From: CAYZXL01 sp964482435
GTDB lineage: Bacteria > Auribacterota > JABMQX01
DNA: 38,517 nucleotides
NCBI GenBank assembly: GCA_964482435.1
Contig: CAYZXL010000046.1
Location: 1 to 38,517, forward strand
Direction of reading: 5' to 3'
Part shown: one piece after another, positions 15,591-24,385 of the stretch
How positions within the stretch are numbered: position 1 is the first letter of the stretch
How the letters are laid out: each line of letters starts with the position of its first letter
The notes under the pieces: generated by a model
Seen by the model: only the letters and a program-made list of their open reading frames with translations
What the model was told of the DNA's origin: nothing
Databases searched by the model: none
Position numbers and translations under genes: made by a program

Positions 15591-16364
15591 GTGCTCATGG
15601 CGGGACCACTGGATAACATCCGAATCGTTCTGGTGAGCCCGAAGGCGCCGGGGAACATCGGCTGGTCGGCTCGCGGGATGAAGAACATGGGGCTGTCGAG
15701 ATTGTACTTAGTGAATCCCGTCGAGTACCGGCCGGAAGAACTCAAGCCGTTCGCATTTGGGGCAGAGGATGTTTTGAAGGAGGCACGCATTTTCACGTCG
15801 TTGAAGGAAGCTCTTCGGGAGCCGCAGGTCGCCGTCGCCACGACGCGGAGGATGGGAAAGGACCGGCGACCGAGTTATTATCTGAGAGAGGCGGCGGCGA
15901 GAATTGTGTCGGCGGCGCGAACAAATGTTGCGGCGGTGGTTTTCGGAGGCGAGCAAAGCGGCCTTTCGAACGAGGAGATTGCGCTGTGCGACACGATAGT
16001 GACGATTCCGGAGGAGTCCGAATATCCGTCGCTCAATCTATCGCACGCAGTGACGATCGTCTGTTACGAGCTCTATCTTGCCAGCCAGAGCGAGTCGCTG
16101 CTTCCTTTGCTCGGTCTCGCGTCGAGAGAGGAGGTGGAGGGAATGCTGGAGCACGTCCGCCGGGCCTTGGCGACGATGGGTTACGAGAAAGAGGGAGAAA
16201 GAGACGTCTTGGAAATCATTACGTCATCCCTCAAGAGGATTTTCGGGCGCAGCGGTCTCGAGCGGCGAGACGTCAATGCCATCCGGGGGATATGCCGCCG
16301 AATCGAGACGAGAACGGCGCTCCTGCACGAGGTGCGAGAGAGAGATTCTTCGCCGGAGCATTGA
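15591..16364 (+). CDS. SPOUT RNA methyltransferase, TrmJ-like (tRNA Cm32/Um32)
   Basis: A 257-aa SpoU/TrmH-class methyltransferase. Motif 1 is IVLVSPKAPGNIGWSARGMK near the start and motif 2 VVFGGEQSGLSNEEIALC. Motif 3 is IPEESEYPSLNLSHAVTIVC, which forms the trefoil-knot SAM site. The C-terminal extension of about 90 residues (LERRDVNAIRGICRRIETR) matches TrmJ/LasT-type proteins that 2'-O-methylate position 32 of tRNA. GTG 15591 and ATG 15597 are alternative starts. The class is secure; the exact target nucleotide is inferred from length and tail. Confidence 0.85.
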   Translation: MLMAGPLDNIRIVLVSPKAPGNIGWSARGMKNMGLSRLYLVNPVEYRPEELKPFAFGAEDVLKEARIFTSLKEALREPQVAVATTRRMGKDRRPSYYLREAAARIVSAARTNVAAVVFGGEQSGLSNEEIALCDTIVTIPEESEYPSLNLSHAVTIVCYELYLASQSESLLPLLGLASREEVEGMLEHVRRALATMGYEKEGERDVLEIITSSLKRIFGRSGLERRDVNAIRGICRRIETRTALLHEVRERDSSPEH

Positions 16365-16472
16365 GCCTGCCCCCAATTCTCCTCGTCGCGGTTCCTCCGT
16401 CGCGTGGCTTTGAGCTTTCGCGATTGGCGTCCCGAGCTGAAAAGGCCACAACGTGTGAGGACTTCAGCGACT

Positions 16473-17273
16473 TCAGCGTGGAGGGACACCCTGAAACCTG
16501 CGATGCTTTAGGAACCACGCATAGAGCTCAGGATTGTCGTAGGTCGGGTCCCACAAATCGTGACCCCGGTCCGGGTAGATGGTGGACTTGACCTCGGCGC
16601 CCGCGGCTTTCAACGCCTCCACCATCATCAAACCGCATTTGACGGGAACGATGGTGTCTTTCTCTCCGTGAAAAATCCAGGTCGGGAGATGCCGGAGCCG
16701 TTGCGCAGCGGCCCGGGGATTGCCCGCGCCAGCGACAGGCGCGATTGCCGCAAAACGATTCGGTGAAAAGGTAGCCAGTGCCCATGTCGCGTGTCCGCCC
16801 ATGCTCAGGCCGGTCAGATAGACCCTGTCGCGATCAACCGAAGAACGAGTCTGAATCCTGTCGAGGAAATTGCCCAGAATTCTGACCGACCAGCCGCGCG
16901 AGGTCCCCGGGGCGACGACGATGAATGGAAACTCACTGTGCTCGAGGGCGTACTTGATGGGGCCGAAGTGTTTCAGTTTCTCCAGGTCCTCATCCTCGCA
17001 TTTCCCGTGGAGGAAGACGATCAAGGGCCAGAGTTTTGGCTGCCTGCCGTAGCCCTTCGGCAAAAAGCAAAGGTACTTGTAGCCGGCAACTCCCTCGACG
17101 AGAGTGCCGGCGGATGAAGCGCCTGGCTGAGCGGTTCCCGAACCGGTGCTCGACGCTGACGCCGGACGGGAGCGCTCCTCTCCGGCTGCTCGCACCGTCG
17201 CCGCAGAAAAAGCGACGACTGCTGCGACAAGTCGCGCAATTGGCCACCTCATGCCTTGCATCTCGCGATACAC
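16473..17273 (-). CDS. Secreted alpha/beta hydrolase (prolyl-oligopeptidase / PHB depolymerase-like)
   Basis: A 266-aa protein with an N-terminal signal peptide (hydrophobic IARLVAAVVAFSAATVRA) and a low-complexity Ser/Ala/Gly linker to about residue 60. An alpha/beta-hydrolase domain follows: PLIVFLHGKCEDEDLEKLK (oxyanion region), nucleophile Ser in TGLSMGGHATW, and the His region in DRGHDLWDPTYDNPELYAWF, with WIFHGEKDTIVP just before the acid. This architecture is that of COG4099-type predicted peptidases and esterases. The substrate is unknown. GTG 17273 is used here; ATG 17252 is possible. It is tail to tail with the TrmJ-like gene. Confidence 0.82.
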   Translation of the reverse strand: MYREMQGMRWPIARLVAAVVAFSAATVRAAGEERSRPASASSTGSGTAQPGASSAGTLVEGVAGYKYLCFLPKGYGRQPKLWPLIVFLHGKCEDEDLEKLKHFGPIKYALEHSEFPFIVVAPGTSRGWSVRILGNFLDRIQTRSSVDRDRVYLTGLSMGGHATWALATFSPNRFAAIAPVAGAGNPRAAAQRLRHLPTWIFHGEKDTIVPVKCGLMMVEALKAAGAEVKSTIYPDRGHDLWDPTYDNPELYAWFLKHRRFQGVPPR

Positions 17274-17401
17274 TTACCTGTGGATTTCATGACCCAAACA
17301 GAAACCCTTCTCTGCCGAAAGAATACGTCGTGCTGAAGTCCCGGTCAATCTCGGGTCATCGCGGCCGCCCTGCTGCGGGAAATCGAGCGGCCGGGGAACC
17401 T

Positions 17402-18619
17402 CTAAGCTGAATCCATCTCCTCGACGTAAACTCTCATTGTCTGAAGCCGCGCCTTGAAGGCGTCGCACAATCCGTCGGACGTTTCCCTCAATGTCCTCTG
17501 CGAGTTTGTGTAAACGTTGAGCGCGGTTGCTCGGTCAACCTGCTCGATCAAATCCTGCCGGATGGACCCGCCGCCGGAGAGGGCACCCGAGACTCCAGCC
17601 GATATGGATGCCAAACAGTCGGTATCCCTTCCCATGTTGACGGCAGCTATCATCGCTTCCATGGGATCGCCCTTGACCATCCAAAAAACGCAGACCGCTT
17701 TGCTGACGACCTCATTGGCGTAGCTGAAAGCATAGGGCATTCCTGAGCCGGTGTAAATTGTGTCGAACGTTTTTCGCATCTCCCGGAAGTCTTTGCAGCT
17801 TGCGGTGGCTTTCAGTGCTCTATCTATCTCCCTCACGACGCCAGCTTCCTTCCGAGACAGCCGGTCGGTCGCGTCGCAGTTGTCGAAGACCGCTCCCAGG
17901 ACGCTATCCACCGTCGCGCCGGGCTTGGTCGCCGCAGCGATTGCTACGGCGGTCACCGTCGCCCACTGGATTCCCCGGCTATTTGCCGTGTTGTAGAGCT
18001 GTCCAACTTCATAGACGTCGTCTATTGCGCCCTGAACGTCGCCCGCGTTTATCAGGCCGATTGGATGGCATGACCGTGCCATAGATACCAAGCCAGAGTA
18101 ATCGCAGTACTTCCCGAGGTCGGACGCGGGAATCGGCGTCTTCGCCATCGCCAGCAAATCCGCCTCAAAAGGCTCGGAGACGTTCCCGGCAGATTCCGGC
18201 TTGATGTCTCTCAGCCAAATTCGTCTGACGTCCTCCGCGTTTACCCTGTCCTTTTTCTCGATGATTGCCGTAATCATCAACTTCTGTCTCTCGACGCCGT
18301 CTTCGGTGGTCCCCGGCTCGCGCACCCACTTGCTCGTGGCTCTGTAATGATGGTACGGGAGGAGCTTATCGAGGGTGCCATATCTCTCTTCGATGCTCTG
18401 CCAGGACGACCCTTCCACGGCGGCGCCCATCGAGGAGCCGATGTGACAACCGGCGATGCAGCCGAAGAACTTTTCTCTCAGACCAACGCCCGCCATCGGG
18501 GTACTCGGCTTGCCTTCCGCTACTTTACCGGCGCGCACCGCTCCTGGCGCCGCGACGCCAGCGAGCGCAATTCCCTTCAGGAAGGACCGGCGATTGATTC
18601 CGTTGTTTGATTTCTCCAT
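17402..18619 (-). CDS. Tat-exported ADP-ribosylglycohydrolase-family protein
   Basis: A 405-aa protein of the ADP-ribosylglycohydrolase (ADPRH / DraG) fold. The N-terminus has a twin-arginine signal (NRRSFLKG, then IALAGVAAPGAVRAG), so it should be exported folded. Family motifs follow: GCIAGCHIGSSMGAAVEG early in the mature part, SARSCHPIG-like turns, and near the C-terminus MGRDTDCLASISAGVSGAL, the Asp-Thr-Asp metal-binding signature. The frame opens at 18658, but ATG 18619 has AAAGGGA 8 nt upstream and places the Tat motif correctly. Exported relatives of this fold are frequent in PVC bacteria; the substrate outside the cytoplasm is not known. Confidence 0.88.
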   Translation of the reverse strand: MEKSNNGINRRSFLKGIALAGVAAPGAVRAGKVAEGKPSTPMAGVGLREKFFGCIAGCHIGSSMGAAVEGSSWQSIEERYGTLDKLLPYHHYRATSKWVREPGTTEDGVERQKLMITAIIEKKDRVNAEDVRRIWLRDIKPESAGNVSEPFEADLLAMAKTPIPASDLGKYCDYSGLVSMARSCHPIGLINAGDVQGAIDDVYEVGQLYNTANSRGIQWATVTAVAIAAATKPGATVDSVLGAVFDNCDATDRLSRKEAGVVREIDRALKATASCKDFREMRKTFDTIYTGSGMPYAFSYANEVVSKAVCVFWMVKGDPMEAMIAAVNMGRDTDCLASISAGVSGALSGGGSIRQDLIEQVDRATALNVYTNSQRTLRETSDGLCDAFKARLQTMRVYVEEMDSA

Positions 18620-18876
18620 GATTGTTCCCTTTCGTGCCTGATGACATGAGCAACACATCCCGCTTCGTCTAACGTCTGCGTCCAGACAATATCACAATTG
18701 CCAGCCTCGTCGAGAGGCGAATCTGCTTCAAGGCATTCACGATTCGCACAGGGCTTGAAACAAAGGGAGCGTTTTGTTAGCTTCGACAAGGGCATAGGTG
18801 GGAGTGGCGGAGGACACGGCGAGGACGAGTTTTTCGTCGCAAGCTGACCAGAACATCGAGAGAGAAAGACGCAGAC

Positions 18877-19770
18877 GTGAAAATTGCTTGCTGCTGGCTT
18901 TATGCGATTAGCAAATATGGCTATCCGCCGAGCATTCCGGATACGTTTCGTGCGCTGGAGGACATGGCGCGGCTTGGCTTCGTCAACGTGGAGCTTGAAG
19001 GCGTCAGAAGGGAGAACCTTCTGGCGATTCGCTCTCATCGCGTGGAGCTTAAAAGGCACTGTGAGAAACTTGGGCTTCGGGTGGTGAATTTCTGTCCGGT
19101 TTTGCCGTCGGCGGTTAGCTTGAACCCCCAGGAGAGAGCAGAAGGGCTTGAGCTTTTCGACGTGGGGATCGAGTGCGCGACTTACTTCGGCTGCGAGACG
19201 ATTCAATTGGACAGCTTCACTCCGCCGCTCAAATTCAAAGGCGAGGCGCCATACAAAGAAGCCATCAGATTTGCGAAGCCCTTTCAGGTGGAGATTGACC
19301 CGCAGTTCCGCTGGGAGGAGCAGTGGAAAGTCCTCGTTGATACGGTCAAGCGGTGCGCGAGAAAGGCAGCGAAGGCGGGCATGGTTTTGACGATGGAGCC
19401 GCGAGTCGGCGAGATGGTCAGCAACACGGACGCGATGCTTCGCTTGATGGACTACGTGGCGGATGAGAACTTCGCGGCGGTTCTGGACACGGGCCACCAG
19501 AACGCCCAAAAGGAAATCCTGCCGCTGAGCGTCGAGAAGCTCGGGCGGCGAATCAAGTACGTGCACGCTTCCGACAACGACAGCCGGACGAATGAGCATC
19601 TCCCTCTCGGGGCCGGGACGATTGACTGGGAAGGCGTTTTCCGCGCGATTGCGAAGCACAGGTTCGACGGCTACGTCGCCATAGACATCGGGGGAGTGGA
19701 GAATCTCGACGACGCATACCGGGAGTCAAAAATGTTTCTTGAGAAACTGGCAGAACGGCTGGGAATCTGA
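18877..19770 (+). CDS. Sugar phosphate isomerase/epimerase (xylose isomerase-like TIM barrel)
   Basis: A 297-aa AP-endonuclease-2-type TIM barrel. Typical strands and metal ligands are visible: LGFVNVELEGV (Glu), MVLTMEPRVGEMV (Glu), AAVLDTGHQNAQKE (Asp/His), KYVHASDNDSRTNEHLPLG (His/Asp) and YVAIDIGG. This family interconverts sugars or inositols with a divalent metal. GTG 18877 begins MKIACCWLY. The last base overlaps the next gene's ATG, so it is coupled to the NagA-like gene. It is divergent from the ADPRH gene; the 257 nt between the two start codons presumably hold both promoters, but none stands out. Confidence 0.88.
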   Translation: MKIACCWLYAISKYGYPPSIPDTFRALEDMARLGFVNVELEGVRRENLLAIRSHRVELKRHCEKLGLRVVNFCPVLPSAVSLNPQERAEGLELFDVGIECATYFGCETIQLDSFTPPLKFKGEAPYKEAIRFAKPFQVEIDPQFRWEEQWKVLVDTVKRCARKAAKAGMVLTMEPRVGEMVSNTDAMLRLMDYVADENFAAVLDTGHQNAQKEILPLSVEKLGRRIKYVHASDNDSRTNEHLPLGAGTIDWEGVFRAIAKHRFDGYVAIDIGGVENLDDAYRESKMFLEKLAERLGI

Positions 19771-21011
19771 TGAGTTGTATTCTGATTGAGAACGCCAGGA
19801 TTGTTGCAGCGACAGAGACGATAAGCCGAGGTTTTGTCGTCGTCGAGGGGCGAAGGATACGGGAGGTCGGCAGCGGGAAGCCCGGGCTCACGCGGACGCC
19901 TGATAGGGTGATCAACGGCTCGGGCAAGACCGTCGTTCCGGGCTACATTGACCTGCAAGTGAACGGAGCGATGGGAGAAGAATTCTCTCAAAGCCCGGCG
20001 AGCAAATACGACGAAATTCTCCGTTTCTTCGTCGAGCACGGGACGACAACGATTCTCGCCACCGTGCTGACGGATACCCCAGACAGGATGCTTCAGGCAA
20101 TCGAGCGGCTGGTCGCCTTCCGCCGGTCGAAATCTGAATATTCCGAAATCCTCGCGGGGATTCACGTCGAGGGGCCGTTTCTGAGTCCCGCGCGGCGTGG
20201 CGCTCATCCGCTGAGGTTCTTGCGAAAGCCCGACGTGAGAGAGCTTCGGAGGTGGTTGAAGGCGGCAACTGAGGACATGAAGATGGTTACGCTCGCACCG
20301 GAACTGGACGGCGCGGGGAATCTGATTGATATGTTGAGCCGCGAAGGAGCCGTCGTCGCTGCAAGCCACTCGCTCGCGGATTACAGGTGCATGGTTGAGT
20401 CGGTAAAGAAAGGGCTGTCATTCGTCACGCATGTGGGCAACACAACTGACTGGCCTTACCGGAAAAAGCAGCCGGGCGGATGGCTCGGGGCGGAACCGGG
20501 GGTAGTGGGGAGCTTTCTGTGCATCGAGCGGCTCCGAGGGAGCATCATTCTCGACGGGTGTCATTTTCATCCGGCGCTGCTGAAGCCAATCGTGCGGTGC
20601 AAAGGAGCCGAGAACGTCGCCCTGATCACCGACGCCGCGTTCGTCGCTGGACTTCCTCCTGGGACGTACCGACGAGGGATGGAAAGAGTCGCTGTGACGC
20701 CGGAGGGATACACCGTCGGGAGACGAAAAGGATGGCTGGCGGGGAGTGTTCTCACGATGGAGCAGGCCGTGAGGAACGCGGTGAATCTTGCCGGGATTTC
20801 GCTGACGGAAGCGGTTACGATGGCGACGTTGGCGCCGGCGTCGGTTCTGGGTCTGGCCAGGCGAAAAGGGAGGATTGCGAAGGGCTATGACGCGGACATT
20901 CTCATCCTTGACATGGACCTGAACGTGGAGCTGGTCATCGTGGGCGGGAAAGTCCACGCGAAAAGCCATGACTCACAAGAGAATCGAGGTGAAAGCAACG
21001 AACTGCTATAG
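19770..21011 (+). CDS. N-acetylglucosamine-6-phosphate deacetylase-like amidohydrolase
   Basis: A 413-aa amidohydrolase of the NagA family. Visible pieces are VVPGYIDLQVNGAMGEEF, GIHVEGPFLSPARRGAH (metal-ligand Glu), a His in VVAASHSLADY, VTHVGNTTDW, IILDGCHFHP and the catalytic Asp in NVALITDAAF. The C-terminal MATLAPASVLGL and RKGRIAKGYDADILILD are standard. The usual THLFNAM segment is replaced by VTHVGN, so the substrate may not be GlcNAc-6-P; the family assignment is firm but the substrate is not. No nagB is present. It is the second gene of the isomerase operon, overlapping it by 1 nt. Confidence 0.88.
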   Translation: MSCILIENARIVAATETISRGFVVVEGRRIREVGSGKPGLTRTPDRVINGSGKTVVPGYIDLQVNGAMGEEFSQSPASKYDEILRFFVEHGTTTILATVLTDTPDRMLQAIERLVAFRRSKSEYSEILAGIHVEGPFLSPARRGAHPLRFLRKPDVRELRRWLKAATEDMKMVTLAPELDGAGNLIDMLSREGAVVAASHSLADYRCMVESVKKGLSFVTHVGNTTDWPYRKKQPGGWLGAEPGVVGSFLCIERLRGSIILDGCHFHPALLKPIVRCKGAENVALITDAAFVAGLPPGTYRRGMERVAVTPEGYTVGRRKGWLAGSVLTMEQAVRNAVNLAGISLTEAVTMATLAPASVLGLARRKGRIAKGYDADILILDMDLNVELVIVGGKVHAKSHDSQENRGESNELL

Positions 21012-21022
21012 GAGGAATTACC

Positions 21023-21811
21023 ATGAAGAGATTTCACTGTGCAGTCATTTTGGCCGTGGCAGGGGGCCTTGTCCTGTGGGCGATGCCCAACATGGTTCAG
21101 GCAGAACCCATTCGGGTGCTCGTTCTCCTGGGCGGCGAGCATCATCCCTACGAGGCAGGGTCGAAAATCCTGATTGATGCGGCGCGGAAGCAGCTCGACA
21201 TCAGAGCCGATTTCGTCCGCCTGGACAATCCGCCGGAAGGATTCCCAAAAGCCGAGAAGGCGACTATTCCGTCGAATGTCAGCGTGCTCGACGACCCGAA
21301 CCTGGGCAAGAAGTACGATGTCATCGTCGCGTACAACCAGAGCAACTGGACGAAGCTTACGGACAAGCAAATGGAGGCATACCTCAGCTTCGTTCGAAAC
21401 GGCGGAGGGCTGGTCGCGGTTCACAGCGCCACGGAAGCGCTCGCAACAAATCCGGAGTACGTTCGGATGCTGGGAGCGAACTTTGTCAAGCATGAGCCTT
21501 ACCGAAAAATGAACATCCTGCGCGTTGAGGGGAAGCATCCGATTCTCGAAGGAATCCAGAACTTTGACATTATGGATGAGTTCTACTATCACGACCAGTG
21601 CGACCTGGAGGATAAGCACGTCCTTCTGGTGTGCCAGAGCCCGGACGACAATCTCGTCCGGCCCATCGCCTGGACAAAGACGTACGGAAGGGGGAAGGTT
21701 TTCTACACGGCGCTCGGGCACTCGGTGGAGTCGTGCAGCCACCCCGCGATGCTCCGGTCGTTCACTCAGGGTCTTGCGTGGGCGGCGGCGAAGAAAAGGG
21801 GTGGGCTCTGA
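21023..21811 (+). CDS. Secreted ThuA-like (trehalose-utilisation) domain protein
   Basis: A 262-aa protein with a Sec signal peptide (MKRFHCAVILAVAGGLVLWA, cleavage near VQA|EP). A ThuA-like glutamine-amidotransferase-type fold follows: VLVLLGGEHHPYEAG, DVIVAYNQSNWTKLTD, YLSFVRNGGGLVAVHSAT, DEFYYHDQCDLED, and near the end GRGKVFYTALGHSVESC. Such proteins are abundant in planctomycetes and verrucomicrobia and are linked to sugar metabolism. The biochemical activity is largely unproven. It starts 11 nt after the NagA-like gene with a strong ribosome site (AGGAGGAATTACC), so it is the third gene of a carbohydrate operon. Confidence 0.88.
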   Translation: MKRFHCAVILAVAGGLVLWAMPNMVQAEPIRVLVLLGGEHHPYEAGSKILIDAARKQLDIRADFVRLDNPPEGFPKAEKATIPSNVSVLDDPNLGKKYDVIVAYNQSNWTKLTDKQMEAYLSFVRNGGGLVAVHSATEALATNPEYVRMLGANFVKHEPYRKMNILRVEGKHPILEGIQNFDIMDEFYYHDQCDLEDKHVLLVCQSPDDNLVRPIAWTKTYGRGKVFYTALGHSVESCSHPAMLRSFTQGLAWAAAKKRGGL

Positions 21812-21964
21812 TCTACAGAGCGGCGATGTCGTTTTCACAGGCGGACTGGCCCGCGCACGCGCATCGGAGCCAAACCATCTGAAGAGCCTCATGGCGCGCT
21901 CTTGGCCCAACCCGCTTGCGCGGCCGGCGACGCTCGTGCTACGATTACCCAGCACAGGCGGGCG

Positions 21965-21993
21965 TTGACCGTGTTTGGGGCGTGGACTACAAT
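21965..21993 (+). promoter_or_regulatory. Sigma-70 promoter of the NtrC-type regulator gene
   Basis: TTGACC (21965-21970), 17-nt spacer, TACAAT (21988-21993). The start near 22000 gives a long 5' leader of about 245 nt before the coding start. The leader has GC-rich inverted repeats but nothing that I can assign to a known RNA family. Confidence 0.6.
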
Positions 21994-22244
21994 CTTGTAT
22001 CGCGTGGAACGAGAGTCGTAGCTTAACGCAAGCGAGTGGACAGCGCGTTCCGACGGAGCGGGCGCTGGCTTGGGGCGGCTGCGGGAGGTTGGAGTGATAC
22101 TGCTGGAAGAATGGCGCGCGGCGATTTTCTGGCGCCGGTGTGGTTCTGAAACAAGCGGCACGGTCGTAGGAGCCGGGCCGCCGTGGGGGTGCGTCCTGCG
22201 GGCGCAGAGAGTCCACCTGCGTTGAGTAAAGCGGAGAAGAACAC

Positions 22245-23675
22245 TTGAGCAAGATGTCGGAGAAGACGAGAGAGACAGGCGAAGTCTCGATTCTTGCGCT
22301 CGCCGACAGGCCGGAATCGCTCGTTCCCATAGCAAAGGCTCTCCAGAAAGAGGGCTTGACTTGCGAAAGGACGTCGAGCGCCAGGGCCGCCGTTCAGCTC
22401 GCCAGGGAGCAGGAGTTCGACGTCATCGTCGTGGAGATGATGATGAGGGACATGACGGGGCTGGAGTTTCTGAAAATTGTCAAGGCTTTCCACCCCGAGA
22501 CCCAGATTGTCTTGTTGGACAGGTCGCCATCCATCAGGTCAGCAGTCAATGCACTCTCCCTCGGGGCGTTCGATTATCTGGCGACCCCCGTCGAGGCCGA
22601 TGAGCTGTGCTTTTCTGTTCAGCGAGCCTTGAGAAAGAAGGTACTCAAAAGCGAAAGCGTACGCCTGCCAGAGCCAGGGCAGGCCGAGCACTCGTTCAAC
22701 GGGATTGTCGGGCGAAGCGAGCAAATGCTGGAGGTGTTCCGCTTGATAAGCAAGGTCGCAAAGACGAATGCTCCGGTGATAATCCAGGGAGAGAGCGGAA
22801 CGGGCAAAGAGCTCATCGCCCGGGCGATTCACGATGACAGCCTGAGAAGAAACCAGAAATTCCTTGCGATCAATTCTGCGTCCTTGCCTGAGACGCTCCT
22901 CGAAAGCGAGCTTTTCGGCTACAGAAAGGGGGCCTTCACGGGCGCTCATAAGGACAAGATGGGGCTACTTGAGAGCGCCAACCGAGGAACGCTGCTTCTC
23001 GACGAGATCGGCTCGATGTCCAAGCAGCTCCAAGGAAAACTCCTCCGTGCGATGCAGGAGGGCGAAGTTGTTCCCGTCGGGGGCACTGAGCGGGTGAAGG
23101 TTGATGTGAGGGTCCTGGCAGCGTCGAATCGAAACCTCTGGGAAATGGTCGAGCTCGGAGAGTTCAGAAGGGAACTGTACTACCGGCTTAACGTTATCGA
23201 GATGACCATTCCCCCTCTGCGGGACAGAAAGGGGGACATCGCGTTGTTGGCAGAGCATTTCCTGGAGAAGTATTGCCGCGACCAGGGTGTCGAGCAAAAG
23301 GTTCTGGGGCGGCCAGCCGCGAGAAAGTTGCTGAGGTACAACTGGCCAGGCAACGTCAGGGAACTTGAGAACGTCATCCGCAGGGCGGTAATAGTATCCA
23401 GCGGAAAACTTATCAAAGGCAGCGACATAGACCTGAAACGGCCTATCTCCGCCGACGTTTCGGGGAGGTCGGACTTGCTCTCGATGTCGTATCGTGAAGC
23501 AAAGAAATTTGTACAGGGTGAGTTCCAAAAGGCGTATTTGCGGCGGATGCTCTCAAAATCGGGAGGGAGCGTCTCGAAGGTGGCGGACCGTGCAGGGCTG
23601 AGCCGGCAGGCCGTTCATGAGATGCTCAGAAAGCACGGGCTGAAGAAGCGCTCTTCAGTAAGAGGTCGCGGATAA
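22245..23675 (+). CDS. Sigma-54-dependent transcriptional regulator (NtrC family) with degenerate receiver
   Basis: A 476-aa three-domain activator. Residues about 15-125 form a receiver-like domain, but the phospho-acceptor Asp is Glu64 (FDVIVVEMMMRD) and the conserved KP near the end is LATPVEA. The AAA+ domain (about 150-385) has Walker A GESGTGKE, the sigma-54-contact loop GAFTGA, LLLDEIGSM and the R-finger region. The C-terminal Fis-type helix-turn-helix (AGLSRQAVHEMLRKHGLKK) binds DNA. It activates sigma-54 promoters. The altered receiver suggests it does not respond to ordinary phosphorylation. No histidine kinase is adjacent. TTG 22245 or ATG 22254 may start it. It has its own promoter and long leader. 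Confidence 0.93.
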   Translation: MSKMSEKTRETGEVSILALADRPESLVPIAKALQKEGLTCERTSSARAAVQLAREQEFDVIVVEMMMRDMTGLEFLKIVKAFHPETQIVLLDRSPSIRSAVNALSLGAFDYLATPVEADELCFSVQRALRKKVLKSESVRLPEPGQAEHSFNGIVGRSEQMLEVFRLISKVAKTNAPVIIQGESGTGKELIARAIHDDSLRRNQKFLAINSASLPETLLESELFGYRKGAFTGAHKDKMGLLESANRGTLLLDEIGSMSKQLQGKLLRAMQEGEVVPVGGTERVKVDVRVLAASNRNLWEMVELGEFRRELYYRLNVIEMTIPPLRDRKGDIALLAEHFLEKYCRDQGVEQKVLGRPAARKLLRYNWPGNVRELENVIRRAVIVSSGKLIKGSDIDLKRPISADVSGRSDLLSMSYREAKKFVQGEFQKAYLRRMLSKSGGSVSKVADRAGLSRQAVHEMLRKHGLKKRSSVRGRG

Positions 23676-23791
23676 GTCCATCAAACGCCAGCCAGCGAGA
23701 ACAATCGGGGCGGCTAACGCGAAAGGTTTGCGCCGGAGGGACAGAGAGATGATTGTTCGGGCGTCGCCACGACGTCGAGCGAAGGTGATTG

Positions 23792-24385
23792 ATGCTTGAC
23801 AACTCGAAGCATTTTATCTACAGCTTTCTGATACTGTTCCTGTGTATCCTTTTCGTCATGTTTGCGATGTTCGCGGTCGTCAGGCATTTCGATCGCGACC
23901 TTCGCAGCGGAAAGGGCCTTTCGACGGCTGCGGACAAAGAGCGTGAGACCTCCGCTGCAAAGAAGGACACCTTCCGAGACCTGACCGCCCTCTACCGGGC
24001 AAACCTTTTTGCGATTGACCTGTGCCTCATAGTTCTCGTTGAGACCACGCTGATTATACTCTTCGTGAAATTCACCGTGCCGGCGGCGCTCGTCGCCACG
24101 CTCGTTATGATTTATGTGACGCTAAGCATGAGCGACGAATGGCGCAGCGAGTCCCTTCAGCGGTTTTTCTCACGCTTTGTCACGAACGGGCACGCGACCC
24201 TCAGCCATACGGATATGATGCTGCTGATTGTCCTGAGCGGCACAATCATGTCCTTTCTCATGAGCGCCCTTCTGAAGCAATCCGGGATAACAGCGGTTCG
24301 GAAAGAAGCGCCGCAGTCCGGGTCTCCACTTTCCCCTCCGCCTCCCGATGCCTCCGGTCCCCTTCCGCCGCCGCTTTCCTCATGA
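23792..24385 (+). CDS. Small polytopic membrane protein of unknown function
   Basis: A 197-aa protein I do not recognise. It has three or four hydrophobic helices: about 6-30 (FIYSFLILFLCILFVMFAMF), about 74-95 and 96-112 (a long stretch that may cross twice), and about 142-162 (DMMLLIVLSGTIMSFLMSAL). A charged loop rich in Lys/Asp/Glu lies at about 32-65, and the Pro/Ser-rich tail ends PPPPDASGPLPPPLSS. ATG 23792 with GAAGG 7-8 nt upstream is preferred over TTG 23789. It lies 116 nt after the sigma-54 regulator on the same strand. No function can be assigned. Confidence 0.6.
   Translation: MLDNSKHFIYSFLILFLCILFVMFAMFAVVRHFDRDLRSGKGLSTAADKERETSAAKKDTFRDLTALYRANLFAIDLCLIVLVETTLIILFVKFTVPAALVATLVMIYVTLSMSDEWRSESLQRFFSRFVTNGHATLSHTDMMLLIVLSGTIMSFLMSALLKQSGITAVRKEAPQSGSPLSPPPPDASGPLPPPLSS

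Noticed and set aside
22111..22149. Twelve-codon frame MARGDFLAPVWF in the regulator leader
   Set aside because: No codon bias that would sense an amino acid and no terminator follows; most likely chance.
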